Shown: positions 43,916 to 53,002 of the stretch, in pieces
How the letters are laid out: each line of letters starts with the position of its first letter
How positions within the stretch are numbered: position 1 is the stretch's first letter
Assembly: GCF_014207595.1 (NCBI RefSeq)
Contig: NZ_JACHGY010000001.1
Span: 1,674,001 to 1,738,000, forward strand
Direction: 5' to 3'
Length of the DNA: 64,000 nt
Source: Algisphaera agarilytica
GTDB lineage: Bacteria; Planctomycetota; Phycisphaerae; Phycisphaerales; Phycisphaeraceae
Translations under genes and position numbers: made by a program
Notes under the pieces: model-generated
The model's database searches: none
What the model was told of the DNA's origin: nothing
The model's input: the letters and a program-made list of their open reading frames with translations, nothing else

Positions 43916-45742
43916 ATGGGGCATGACATGAAGTCAGGGTGTTGGGCGATCCGCGTGGTTTTACCCTTGGAAAACGGGGGAAAAACGTGGGTGCGTGCGC
44001 TCGACGAGCCCGTCTTGACCCTGGGGCGCTCGTCGAAAAACCAGTTACATCTCGACGACCCGGGGGTATCACGCCGGCACGCGACGCTCACCGCCGAGCC
44101 CGACGTTGCATCGCCCGACGCTTGGCGGCTCAACGATTTGGAGAGCCGCAACGGCACACGCGTCAACGGTCAAGCGGTGTCCGAAGTCTTACTCAGCAAC
44201 GGCGACACGCTCGAGGTCGGGCCTTATGTGTTGACGTTGGGGGTGTTAAACGAATCCGGCGACTGGTCGACCAAGCCCTCGGCCGAATCGACGCCGTCCA
44301 CCTGGGACGACAAACCGGTCACGGTCGTGGACGACCACACCGCCAACCTTAGCCGACTGGCCAATGTCGGTCGGCCGAAGGTCGATGCACAACAACTGCG
44401 TTCGGTTCAGACGTTGGGGAGCGATCTGTTGTCGTTGGAATCGCCCGAAGCGCGGCGGCAGCGGTTGTGTGAGTTCATCATCGAGCCGGTCATGCAAGGC
44501 CAACACGCCGCGGTGCTGCGCATCCCCGCGATACTCCAAACGAACGGCTGGACCAAGCCGCAGATGTTGGTCGACCCCGTATCTTGTGGTGAGACCGATC
44601 AAGACTTCTATATATCGAGAAGCTTGCTCGATGCGGTGCGTGATTCCGGCGAAGCGGTGATGGCCACACGCAGCGGTTTGGAGGTCGATGGGAACGTGGA
44701 CGATGATGCGCCCGTGGTCGAGTTGTCCATCGCGCCTGAGACCCAGCAGGCCTCGGTCATCGGCTGCCCATTGCCTAACGCCGCGGAGACAGGCAACGCC
44801 TGGGGCAGACCCGAAAGTGCAAACAGCGACACGTTGGGCCCCGGGGACGATGCGGCCGGGGAGATCGATGTGCTCTATGCGGTGCTCCCCGACCGCTGCG
44901 GCACGGGGGAGTGGCTCGCCCTGACCGCGTTGGCGGTAGAGCAGTTCGATCTGGTTGAGCGGGCCTGGCGGGCGCGTGAGGCGGCCGAGGAGCAGGCCCG
45001 GACCCAGGCGATGCTCAGCAAAGCCCGCAAGGTGCAATTGGCCCTGGTCCCCGAAGCCCCGACGGTGCCGGGGTTGGAGCTTTCGTTGCATTTTGAGCCC
45101 TGCTACAGCGTGGGCGGGGACTATTTGGACGTCGTGACGCTGCCCGATGGCCGATCGCTGCTGCTGGTCATGGATGTCTGCGGCAAGGGGATGGCTGCGG
45201 CGCTCATCAGCTCCAGCCTGCACACCTTCATCCACGCCCGGGTCCACACCGCCTCCAGCGTGGCCGAGCTGATCAATGCGCTGAACCTGTATCTCTGCGA
45301 CACCATGACGGACTCGTCTTTCGTCACGGGGATCGCGCTGGCGATCGACCCCGCCACCGGGCAGGTGGAATGCGTCAATGCGGGGCACCCCCCCGCCATC
45401 CTGTCCTACCCCTCCGCCGACCTCGCCTACTCCGAACACAGCAACAACGTGCCCCTGGGCCTGCTCCCCGAGCCGCTTTCGGCGCACACATTCGAGTTGG
45501 CTCCGGACACGGTCCTGGCGATCTACAGCGACGGCCTCACCGAGATCGTCGCGGACGACGGGCACTGGATCGGCCACGAAGGCCTGGCCGAGCAACTCAC
45601 CGGGGCGATGCGCGACACGATGGACGACCCCGTGGCCGACCTGTCCGCGGTCCGCGAGAAGCTCAACCAACGCCTGGCCACGATCCAGGCCGGCTCGCCC
45701 CCCGACGACGACATGACTTTTTTACTCGCCCGCCGCGCATGA
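43916..45742 (+). CDS. FHA domain-PP2C (SpoIIE-type) serine phosphatase
   Basis: The protein is 608 residues from the ATG at 43916; an ATG four codons later is possible. An FHA phosphothreonine-binding domain occupies about 10-100 (LTLGRSSKNQLHLDDPGVSR then LESRNGTRVNG). A middle region at about 150-330 looks GAF-like. A coiled linker (REAAEEQARTQAMLSKARKV) precedes a SpoIIE/PP2C phosphatase domain (about 370-608) with metal-binding residues in YSVGGDYLDV, MDVCGKGMAA, VNAGHPPAIL, YSDGLTEI and DDDMTFLLA. It probably reads out Ser/Thr kinase signalling; a kinase operon lies 3 kb away. Confidence 0.9.
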   Translation: MGHDMKSGCWAIRVVLPLENGGKTWVRALDEPVLTLGRSSKNQLHLDDPGVSRRHATLTAEPDVASPDAWRLNDLESRNGTRVNGQAVSEVLLSNGDTLEVGPYVLTLGVLNESGDWSTKPSAESTPSTWDDKPVTVVDDHTANLSRLANVGRPKVDAQQLRSVQTLGSDLLSLESPEARRQRLCEFIIEPVMQGQHAAVLRIPAILQTNGWTKPQMLVDPVSCGETDQDFYISRSLLDAVRDSGEAVMATRSGLEVDGNVDDDAPVVELSIAPETQQASVIGCPLPNAAETGNAWGRPESANSDTLGPGDDAAGEIDVLYAVLPDRCGTGEWLALTALAVEQFDLVERAWRAREAAEEQARTQAMLSKARKVQLALVPEAPTVPGLELSLHFEPCYSVGGDYLDVVTLPDGRSLLLVMDVCGKGMAAALISSSLHTFIHARVHTASSVAELINALNLYLCDTMTDSSFVTGIALAIDPATGQVECVNAGHPPAILSYPSADLAYSEHSNNVPLGLLPEPLSAHTFELAPDTVLAIYSDGLTEIVADDGHWIGHEGLAEQLTGAMRDTMDDPVADLSAVREKLNQRLATIQAGSPPDDDMTFLLARRA

Positions 45743-45830
45743 TCCGGGCCTTTGTGACGAACCCCAAGTGAACCCACGGCCCGAAGGCCGCCACCAAACA
45801 CCCGCTTGACTCCTCTGTGGAGTACCCACC

Positions 45831-46673
45831 ATGTTCACCTACCGCACCGTTCCTCTAAGCCGTACCGCCTTCACGCTCATCGAGTTGCTGGTGGTCATTA
45901 GCATCATCGCCCTGCTCATCGGCATCCTGCTCCCGGCGCTCGGGAACGCCCGCAAACAGGCTCGGCTCCTGGTCTGTGCTAACAATCTCGATTCGATCAC
46001 CACGGCCCTGAACACCTACGCAACCGACAACCGTTTCGTCCTGCCCCGTGTCAACAACGAAACCCCGGTGATGCCGGGGCCCAACACCGTGAACCGTGAC
46101 AACGCCAACCCGTTGTACACGAACCCGTTTGAGGCGGGTGCTCCCGAGAACGATATCCCCGCAGCCTTATTTCTGTTGCTTCGTGATGAATACCTGACCT
46201 CGTCCGCGGTGTTTGTTTCTCCGGACATGCCGGAACACTTCCCGGACGAATATGTCAGTGGCAGTGCTCGGACCCAGACAACTTTTAGCCTTGTGGGGAG
46301 CAACGTCGAAGACGACAGCAACCTTAGCTATGGCTATGCCAATCCCTATGCAGGCTTTGGCGCCTTTGGTGACGGGCTAACCAATTTCAAATTGACACTG
46401 GACCGGGTGCAGAGTGACTACGCCGTGGTGGCCGACCGCGGACCAGCATGTTGCAATCCGCCTTTCGACAACATCCCCTCGCCGTTCAATCGGAGCAACA
46501 TCCACGGCCGTAGCGGCGAAGAGACCGGACAACACATCAGTTATGTGGATGGGTCGGTGGAGTTCACCGAAGAGCCCCGCAGTCGTGCAGACACCGGGAT
46601 TTACGGTGCCAACCAGGTGGATTTTGCGACCACCTATCTCCGCCCCGTGATTCTGCCGCTTCTGATTGAATAG
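45831..46673 (+). CDS. type II pseudopilin-like protein with prepilin cleavage motif
   Basis: The 280-residue protein has a class III prepilin signal: after the short basic leader comes [20 protein letters not shown], with Glu at position +5, and then the usual [17 protein letters not shown]. The rest has the layout of planctomycete H-X9-DG-type pseudopilins ([23 protein letters not shown] near the C-terminus). A prepilin peptidase and type II secretion or pilus partners must be elsewhere. It follows the phosphatase by 88 bases, including a small CGGCC/GGCCG hairpin at 45777-45790. Confidence 0.9.
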   Translation: MFTYRTVPLSRTAFTLIELLVVISIIALLIGILLPALGNARKQARLLVCANNLDSITTALNTYATDNRFVLPRVNNETPVMPGPNTVNRDNANPLYTNPFEAGAPENDIPAALFLLLRDEYLTSSAVFVSPDMPEHFPDEYVSGSARTQTTFSLVGSNVEDDSNLSYGYANPYAGFGAFGDGLTNFKLTLDRVQSDYAVVADRGPACCNPPFDNIPSPFNRSNIHGRSGEETGQHISYVDGSVEFTEEPRSRADTGIYGANQVDFATTYLRPVILPLLIE

Positions 46674-46687
46674 TGCTAGCCCTTGGT

Positions 46688-48451
46688 CTATTCGACGGCG
46701 CGGTGCACTTTCAGTGGTTTGAAATCGCCTGCCACCGCCAACGTTTCGCCCTTGGAATCGAACTCACCGTCTGAGTTGGCAAAGTGCATGGTGTAACGGC
46801 CGTGGGGCAGCTCCGCCAGTCCGGGCGTATCCAACGTAGTGACGACTTTGCCGGTGTTTTCTTTGCGGATCTGAACGTGAGCGTGTGCGGGTTCGGTGGT
46901 AAACATCACCGAACGGAAATCGGGTTGTAAAGCAAGCGGCTCAGCAACATTCATCACTGGTTGTCCCCACTCGATCTCAACATAGCGGGGCTCAGGCTGG
47001 TAGTGGTTGGGCAGCACGACTTCGATCTTGTGCGTGCCTCTGGGTAACTCGACGTAGCACGGCGTGACGCCGCAGCCGGGCTTGAGCACATCGTTGATTC
47101 GCAGGAGTCCCCCAGCCGGGTTGGAATCGACGCGCAGTTTGTAGGGCCGTTGGTAGAGCCAGCCGATGCCTGCCCCGACGCCGCCGAGCATCAACAGACC
47201 TACTACTCCCGCCACGGCGACGGCCTTGCGGTGGCGGTGGAGCTGTTTACGGATGACGTAACCCGTTGTCGGCACCTTGGCGATCAAAGGCAGATCGTTC
47301 AGGTAGTTGTCCAGGTCCGCGGCCAGGGCCCCGGCGTTGTCGTAGCGGCGGTCGGGGTCTTTATCGAGGGCTTTGAGTAGGAGCGTTTCGAGTTCGCGGT
47401 CGATGATTTTTGAGGCGTCTTCGCTTACGGCGCGGGGGCGGACGACTTCGTCTTCGGTGATGTGTCGCAACAGGTCGGTGAACGAGACGCTGGTGTCGTG
47501 GGGGTATTTGCCGGTGAGCAGGCGGTAGAGGATGACGCCCAGGGCGTAGACATCGGTGCGGGTGTCGATGGCGTCGGTCTTGCCGGCGGCCTGCTCGGGG
47601 GACATGTAGGCGGGGGTGCCGGCGACTTGGCCGACGTGGCTGAGGGTGACCTGGCCGTCTTCGGGGGTGGTGGTTTTGGCCAGGCCGAAGTCGACGATCT
47701 TGGGCGTGGGGTGGGTGGATTGGCTGGGGCCTTGTGAGGGTGTGGTATCCGGGGCTTCGCTGCGCTCAGCCCTCGGCTTGGTGGCGCTGAGGTTGGTGTC
47801 GCCGGGGACGACGAGGATGTTCGAGGGTTTGAGGTCACGGTGGATGACGCCGCGCTGGTGGGCGTGTTGGACGCCGAGGCAGACGTCGCGCATCAAGCGG
47901 AGGATGGCTTTGGGTTTGAGGCCTTGGCTGCGGACATGGGTTTCGAGGTCGAGGCCGGGCACGAGTTCCATGGCGTAGTAGACGACGCCGGGGGTGGCGG
48001 ACGAGGTGGCCGAGCTGGAGTCGTAGACCCGCGCGATGAAGGGGTGTTCGAGGCGGGCGGCGAGTTCGACTTCGCGCTGGAAGCGTTGCCGGGCGGTGTC
48101 GCTGCCGAAGGCGGCGGCGGAGAGGAGTTTGAGCGCGACTTCACGGCGGGTGGCGAGTTGCACGGCCTTCCAGACCACGCCCATGCCGCCCTCGCCGAGC
48201 TTGTGCAGCAGGTGATAGCCCGGGACGGTCGGGGCGTCGGCGGGTGGCGCGGGCAACGGCGGGAGCGAGCCATGGGAGCGTGACCGGCTGGACGGATCGC
48301 CCGAGGTATCGACGGTCTCGTCGGCGGCCGACATCTCGGGTCGCGGCGGCGTGGGCCGGGGCGTGTCGTCCCGGGTGACCTCCAGGTCGTCGTCGGACAT
48401 TTCTGGTGTGGCGGGCGGCGTTGGGGGTTGGGTGGGGTCGTGTTCGCTCAA
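46688..48451 (-). CDS. membrane Ser/Thr protein kinase with PEGA domain and inserted palindromic element
   Basis: The start is TTG at 48451, which overlaps the previous TGA (TTGA) and follows a strong GGGGAGG. The product is 587 residues. The kinase domain runs at about 75-385: GEGGMGVVWKA, VALKLL, HRDLKPSNILV, DFGLAKTT, GTPAYMSPEQA and DVYALGVILYRLLTG. Between the catalytic loop and DFG lies an insert of about 30 residues containing KPRAERSEAPD, encoded by the element at 47746-47781. A transmembrane helix (about 420-445) leads to a periplasmic PEGA domain (RVDSNPAGGLLRINDV, LPRGTHKIEVVLP). It is coupled to a hypothetical gene and a sigma factor. Confidence 0.92.
   Translation of the reverse strand: MSEHDPTQPPTPPATPEMSDDDLEVTRDDTPRPTPPRPEMSAADETVDTSGDPSSRSRSHGSLPPLPAPPADAPTVPGYHLLHKLGEGGMGVVWKAVQLATRREVALKLLSAAAFGSDTARQRFQREVELAARLEHPFIARVYDSSSATSSATPGVVYYAMELVPGLDLETHVRSQGLKPKAILRLMRDVCLGVQHAHQRGVIHRDLKPSNILVVPGDTNLSATKPRAERSEAPDTTPSQGPSQSTHPTPKIVDFGLAKTTTPEDGQVTLSHVGQVAGTPAYMSPEQAAGKTDAIDTRTDVYALGVILYRLLTGKYPHDTSVSFTDLLRHITEDEVVRPRAVSEDASKIIDRELETLLLKALDKDPDRRYDNAGALAADLDNYLNDLPLIAKVPTTGYVIRKQLHRHRKAVAVAGVVGLLMLGGVGAGIGWLYQRPYKLRVDSNPAGGLLRINDVLKPGCGVTPCYVELPRGTHKIEVVLPNHYQPEPRYVEIEWGQPVMNVAEPLALQPDFRSVMFTTEPAHAHVQIRKENTGKVVTTLDTPGLAELPHGRYTMHFANSDGEFDSKGETLAVAGDFKPLKVHRAVE
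47746..47781 (-). repeat. in-frame palindromic coding element, copy B
   Basis: Read on the minus strand this copy encodes KPRAERSEAPD within the kinase, in the loop between the HRD catalytic loop and the DFG motif. It is the same element as at 16115-16150 and 53481-53516. It differs by a few bases, including a GCGCTC in place of TTTGCT/GCTCAG in the loop. Confidence 0.85.
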
Positions 48452-48936
48452 GTCGCCTCCCCCTGGGCCGAGTCGTAGGCCTGGCTGAACAACGGCTTGA
48501 GCGCGGGGTCCAGCCAAGGCAGCTGCAACGCCCAGTCGAGCCCGACGCGGAATGCCTCGTCGTCGAGGCGGGTGATCGATTCATCGGGGTGGTGCAGACG
48601 CGCCGCGGCGAGGGCGGCGTAGTACATCACCGTGGCCACATCACGCGGGAGCTCGTCGTCCTGATTGCTGCCGGCCTTGGCTTGGTCTTTGACCCGACGC
48701 AGCCGATCGAGCGGTGGGCTGGTTTGAGTGAACAACTCCAGGTGTGGGCGGGTGGCCAAGCCGTCCTCCACCTTGTCCGGCAACGGTCCAAGCGGCTGGT
48801 GCAACTGATGGCGGAGGATCGCGGCGAGGTCGTTGGTGTTCCACGGCAACGGAGACTCGGCTTGGCCCAGATTGAACAACTCGACCAACGCGGTGGGGTC
48901 GGAAAGATGCGAGGGCTTGTCGGCACTGCTGTTCAT
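48448..48936 (-). CDS. hypothetical protein between a sigma factor and a Ser/Thr kinase
   Basis: The 162-residue product (ATG at 48936) has no signal peptide, membrane helix or family I recognise. It is mostly helical in appearance: DPTALVELFNLGQAE, NDLAAILRHQLHQPLG, then DVATVMYYAALAAARLHHPD and a conserved-looking WALQLPWLDPALKPLF. It lies 63 bases below the sigma factor gene and overlaps the kinase start (TTGA). By position it may be an adaptor or regulator within a sigma-kinase module. I have no direct evidence for that. Confidence 0.75.
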   Translation of the reverse strand: MNSSADKPSHLSDPTALVELFNLGQAESPLPWNTNDLAAILRHQLHQPLGPLPDKVEDGLATRPHLELFTQTSPPLDRLRRVKDQAKAGSNQDDELPRDVATVMYYAALAAARLHHPDESITRLDDEAFRVGLDWALQLPWLDPALKPLFSQAYDSAQGEAT

Positions 48937-48999
48937 AACCAAAGACTTTCACAAAGTTGAAATGGGATACGGATGGGCCGAGCGAACGGCATGTAGCCA

Positions 49000-49731
49000 T
49001 CAGGCGCTGCCTTGCCGGGCGAGGATCTGCATGAGGTCGTTCATCTCGTCCTGCACCAACGCCTCATCTTCCCCGGCGTAGTCGGCGATGACGCTGCGGA
49101 GCGTGCGGGCAAACATGCGCTTGCCGGTGATCAGCAGGTTCGAGGCCTGGGTCGGCGTCTTGATCGCGTAACGCTCGACCAAGTCGTCGTAGCTCGGCGG
49201 CTCGGTTCGCTCGAGCGTGGGTTGGAGCAGCCGATCGTTGAAGACGCCCCAGACGTCCGGCCGATCCGAGGTTTTACATTCGTCCTGCATGCGCGCGATC
49301 GCCTGGTCCATGAGCGTTCTGCTCCACTCGACCTCAAAAGCGTCGGCGTCCTCGCCGGTGTCCGCCACCGGGGCGCCGAGGCCTTCGAGAGACGATACGC
49401 GGCCGCCGCCCCGCTTCTGCGCGCCCGCGGCACGAAAATCACTGACGAGGTACCGGTCCAGCGCGGTGAGCAACAGCGTGCGGAACTTGCCACGGTCGGC
49501 GTCGGCTTTACCGACCAGCCCTTTCTCTAAAACCTTCTCCACGATAAACCCCTGCACCACGTCCTCGGCGTGTTCGGTTGCGATGCGCTTTCGGCGGACC
49601 AGATGGCTGACCATCGCCGGGGCGTATTGCCGGAGCAACTGATCCAGCGCCGCGGTGCGGACCACGGTGCGTTCGTGGTCGGCCTCGCGCACCAGAGACC
49701 AGATCGTGGTCGGGAAGTGTTGGCTGCTCAT
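49000..49731 (-). CDS. ECF-like sigma factor of the planctomycete kinase-linked type
   Basis: The 243-residue product (ATG at 49731; TTG at 49743 is open) resembles the sigma factors that planctomycetes encode next to Ser/Thr kinases. Region 2 contains HAEDVVQGFIVEKVLEKG and RGKFRTLLLTALDRYLVSDF, followed by a KRGGG motif. The region 4 helix-turn-helix is less typical (PPSYDDLVERYAIKTPTQAS then NLLITGKRMFARTLRSVI). It is longer than a usual ECF sigma. The operon order is sigma factor, hypothetical protein, kinase. Control of the sigma factor by phosphorylation, as known for ECF43/PknT in Vibrio, is an inference. Confidence 0.88.
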   Translation of the reverse strand: MSSQHFPTTIWSLVREADHERTVVRTAALDQLLRQYAPAMVSHLVRRKRIATEHAEDVVQGFIVEKVLEKGLVGKADADRGKFRTLLLTALDRYLVSDFRAAGAQKRGGGRVSSLEGLGAPVADTGEDADAFEVEWSRTLMDQAIARMQDECKTSDRPDVWGVFNDRLLQPTLERTEPPSYDDLVERYAIKTPTQASNLLITGKRMFARTLRSVIADYAGEDEALVQDEMNDLMQILARQGSA

Positions 49732-49815
49732 GTCTAACCCCAATCGGAGAATCCCAATGGGGCCAGTTTAACCGTACTCGGCCCCAGGTCATTGCCTTGG
49801 CACCAAAGTTCGGGT

Positions 49816-50922
49816 TCAGCGGTGCTCGGACCGGCGGCGTTCGAGCAGTTCGCGGGCGGCCTGGCGGAGGTCGGCCGTGGCGTCGGTTTCGTCGACGATC
49901 TCCACGCCCAGCAGCGTCTCGACGCAGTCTTCCAAGGTGACCAGGCCGGAGGTGCCGCCGAACTCGTCCTCGACAAGGATGATGTGCTGCTCGTTGGCGA
50001 TCAACCGGTTGAGCGTGGCGGCGACGGTCGCGTCTTCCAAGGTGACGTCGAGGGGCTTCAGGAGTTGTTCGAGCGGCTGGTCGTGTTGGTCGTCGGCGAC
50101 GGACTGCAGGATGGCCCGGCGGGTGACGTGGCCCACGATGTTGTCGGGGTTGCCGTCGTGGACGGGGATGCGGGAGTAGGACAGCCGTCCGTTTTCTTCC
50201 ATGACCTGCCCGGAGGTCTGGGTACGGTTGAGCATGAACACGACGGGGCGCGGCGTCATGATGTCGCGCACGGTGATCTGGCGGAGGCGCAGCACGTTGC
50301 GGATGACGCGCGACTCGTCGGGGTCGATTTCCCCGGCGGAGTGGCCGAGCTCGGCGGTGATGGCGACCTCGTCGCGGGTGATTTTGATGGCGTGCCCCCC
50401 ACCGAGCCGGCTGGAGATCCACTGCAGCGGGATGAGCAGCGGAAGGGTCAGCCAGATCATGCCCTGGATGGCGTAGGCGGTGAACGCGGCGAGAGGTTTG
50501 GCTTGAGCCGCGCCGATCGACTTGGGGATGATCTCGCTGAACACCAGGATGAGCAGCGTGACCACGGCGCTGCCGATGGCGACCGCCCCGCTGCCCCAGA
50601 TGACCAGGACCTGAGCCCCCACCCCCGCGGCGCCGATGGTGTGAGCCACGGTGTTGAGGGTGAGGATCGCCGCAAGGGGGCGATCGACATGGGTCTTCAT
50701 GTGCTTGAGGCGTTGTCCGCCGCGGCGGTTTTCCTTGGCCATGAGCTCGACGTGGGACGTCGGCACGGACAGCAGGCCCGCTTCGAGCAGAGAACAGAGG
50801 AACGACACGCCGATGGCCAGCGCGAGGTACACACCCAGGAGCGTCATGTTGGCGACGTTGGGGCCTTCACCGGCGATGTAGGGGCCGCCACCTACTGAGC
50901 CCGCAGCAAGGAGATAATTCAT
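49816..50922 (-). CDS. CNNM/CorC-type transporter (DUF21 plus CBS pair)
   Basis: The 368-residue protein has a DUF21 transmembrane domain (about 25-195, several helices, including NTVAHTIGAAGVGAQ and FSEIIPKSIGAAQAKPLA) and a CBS-domain pair (about 205-345, DIMTPRPVVFMLNRTQ and YSRIPVHDGNPDNIVG; FGGTSGLVTLEDCVETLLG). Relatives move or sense magnesium (CNNM) or were named hemolysin C-like. The C-terminal CorC domain is largely missing, a short-tailed form. It is a single gene on the minus strand. Confidence 0.93.
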   Translation of the reverse strand: MNYLLAAGSVGGGPYIAGEGPNVANMTLLGVYLALAIGVSFLCSLLEAGLLSVPTSHVELMAKENRRGGQRLKHMKTHVDRPLAAILTLNTVAHTIGAAGVGAQVLVIWGSGAVAIGSAVVTLLILVFSEIIPKSIGAAQAKPLAAFTAYAIQGMIWLTLPLLIPLQWISSRLGGGHAIKITRDEVAITAELGHSAGEIDPDESRVIRNVLRLRQITVRDIMTPRPVVFMLNRTQTSGQVMEENGRLSYSRIPVHDGNPDNIVGHVTRRAILQSVADDQHDQPLEQLLKPLDVTLEDATVAATLNRLIANEQHIILVEDEFGGTSGLVTLEDCVETLLGVEIVDETDATADLRQAARELLERRRSEHR

Positions 50923-51002
50923 CCCGAAAGTGTACGCGACATGGGACAGGCGGGGTCGAGCCTGTCGGCGAACTCAAGCAGGGTGATTCGCATCGCTGCG
51001 CG

Positions 51003-52874
51003 TTAGTGCGCGTCGCGGTCGAGCGCCATCTCGTGGGCTTCGTGGTACCGCCGGCCGAGGTTGTGCCAATCGAAGTGTTCGCTGAACGACTCGACGGTGT
51101 TACGCAGCGTGATGCGTTCGCGGCGGGAGAGCTGGCAGAAGTTGAACATGCTCTCGCAGAGTTCGTGGGCGGCGCCGTTGAAGTCGGCGTGGCGGCGGTG
51201 GACGACGGAGATGCCCTGGTCGTCGTGGCCGGGCATGACCTGGGCGAGGTACGAGCCGAAGCCCGAGAGGTCGCTGGTGATGGCGGGCACGCCCAATGCG
51301 ATGGACTCGAGCGGCGTGTAGCCCCAGGGTTCGTAGTAGCTGGGGAAGACGCCGAGGTGCGTGCCGCGGACGAACTGGTCGTACTCCATGCCGAAAAGCG
51401 GGTTGGTGGAGTTGATGAAGTCGGGGTGGAAGACGACTTTGACGCGATCCTCCGGGGCGTTGAACAGCTGGCAGTGGCGGAGCTGGTTGAGCACGGCGTC
51501 TTTGCCGTCGTCGACCATGTCGTGGGTGACGATCGGCGGGAGGCCGTCGCGCTTCCAGGACTGGATCGATCGGCGGAGACGCAGCCGCCAGTAGTCGTCG
51601 ACCAGCGTGTTGAGGTCGGGGATGTGACCCGCGGCGGCGGAATTGAACAGCTCCTTGCCGATCGATTCCTTGATGGCGTCGGCGGCGTTCTGGAACTCTT
51701 CGAGCATCGCCCGGCTTTCGAGGGCCGCGACGTTGACCGAGCGGACCGGGGCCTTGGTGATGATGAAAAAGACGACGGTGACCGGGGTCTCGGCGGTCTT
51801 GAGCCGGTGGTTGAGCCGGGCGAGTGCTTCGATGGTCAGGTCCATGCCCTTGTTGCGGTACTCGTACCGGCCCGACGTGAACATGTAGAGGGTGTTGTCG
51901 AGGTCGAAGCTGTAGCTGGGGAAGAAATGCCCCATCGTGAACTCGTGGATCTGCTGCTTGTACTGCTTGTGCAGGTTCTGGAATTCGTGGATGGCGGCGA
52001 AGCGTTCGATGTTCAGGCCGTTGGGCAGCAACAGGTCGGGGTCGCGACCGAGCAGGTGGGTGCACTCGGCGGCGGTGACGTCGGAGACGGTGGTGAAGAC
52101 GTGGGCCCCGTGAGCGGCGGCGCGTTCGAGGCCGTGCTGCGCTTCGATGTTGAAGTGCTTGGCTTCGTGCCCGGCGTCGAAGAACGACAGGTGGTCGTAG
52201 AACACGGGGTTGTGCATCGCCAGGTAACGGCCCAGCAGGGTGGCGTGGGTCGTGAACACGATCGATCCCGGCCACGCTTCGCGGCGGAGCATGGGCACCG
52301 CCGCCCCGGCCATCCACTCGTGGAAGTGCGCCACGATCCGCCGGCGGTGCGACTCCTTCGCGCCGAGCATCGAGAGCAGCAGCCGGGTCGATTCGCCGAA
52401 CGCCAGGACGTCGTTGATCAGGGCGTCGTCGTTCGGCGTGGGGATGCCGTGGTCCGCCCAGAGGCGGTACTTGATGTCGTTGAGGTATTTGTAGGTGTCG
52501 CCGATGTGCAGCAGCACGATGTGCGGCCGGCCGGACACGAGCCATCGGCCGTACTCGGCGCGGTAGCCCATCTCGTTCATCTGCTTGACCGCTTGGCCGA
52601 CCGGGCCAACCAGAGGTGAAGGTTCGAACTCGATCGGGGCGCTCTTGTCGTTGTACGGCCCGACCAGGCAGTAGCGGTTGCCCCACCGGCTGACCATCGA
52701 GGGCACCTTGCTACGCAACACCGTGTAGATCCCGCCGACCTGGTTACAAGCCTCCCACGCGATCTCCAACAGCATCGGGTCGGCCCGCCGGCCACGCCGA
52801 GAAGGCTTGCCCAGCTCGGTGGCTGCGGGGTCGGTGGCGAGGGCTTCAGTCACGGCGGGGTCGGCTTGATTCAT
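51003..52874 (-). CDS. glycogen synthase of the eukaryotic GT3 type
   Basis: The 623-residue protein matches glycosyltransferase family 3, the yeast/animal glycogen synthase type, and not the bacterial GlgA (GT5). The N-terminus reads LEIAWEACNQVGGIYTVLRS, and the acceptor domain contains HFHEWMAGAA and FTTHATLLGRYLA. The C-terminal domain has the catalytic E-x7-E motif in YYEPWGYTPLESIALG. It would extend alpha-1,4-glucan from UDP-glucose at the non-reducing end. The Arg-rich regulatory helix of animal enzymes is not obvious. No other glycogen gene is adjacent. Confidence 0.93.
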   Translation of the reverse strand: MNQADPAVTEALATDPAATELGKPSRRGRRADPMLLEIAWEACNQVGGIYTVLRSKVPSMVSRWGNRYCLVGPYNDKSAPIEFEPSPLVGPVGQAVKQMNEMGYRAEYGRWLVSGRPHIVLLHIGDTYKYLNDIKYRLWADHGIPTPNDDALINDVLAFGESTRLLLSMLGAKESHRRRIVAHFHEWMAGAAVPMLRREAWPGSIVFTTHATLLGRYLAMHNPVFYDHLSFFDAGHEAKHFNIEAQHGLERAAAHGAHVFTTVSDVTAAECTHLLGRDPDLLLPNGLNIERFAAIHEFQNLHKQYKQQIHEFTMGHFFPSYSFDLDNTLYMFTSGRYEYRNKGMDLTIEALARLNHRLKTAETPVTVVFFIITKAPVRSVNVAALESRAMLEEFQNAADAIKESIGKELFNSAAAGHIPDLNTLVDDYWRLRLRRSIQSWKRDGLPPIVTHDMVDDGKDAVLNQLRHCQLFNAPEDRVKVVFHPDFINSTNPLFGMEYDQFVRGTHLGVFPSYYEPWGYTPLESIALGVPAITSDLSGFGSYLAQVMPGHDDQGISVVHRRHADFNGAAHELCESMFNFCQLSRRERITLRNTVESFSEHFDWHNLGRRYHEAHEMALDRDAH

Positions 52875-53002
52875 AAGTTGGGTCTGACAGCGAAGGGTCG
52901 GCGAAACACCTTGAGACGGGAGCGTCTATCTTAATCCACCTCACGGCCAGATACAGCCTAGGCTTCCCTTTAACGACTCCCGTTTACCTGATCGGCCCAC
53001 CC

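Noticed and set aside
45777-45790. A terminator after the FHA/PP2C gene
   Set aside because: The CGGCC/GGCCG hairpin with a CGAA loop is short and has no T-run, so it is mentioned only under the pseudopilin gene.
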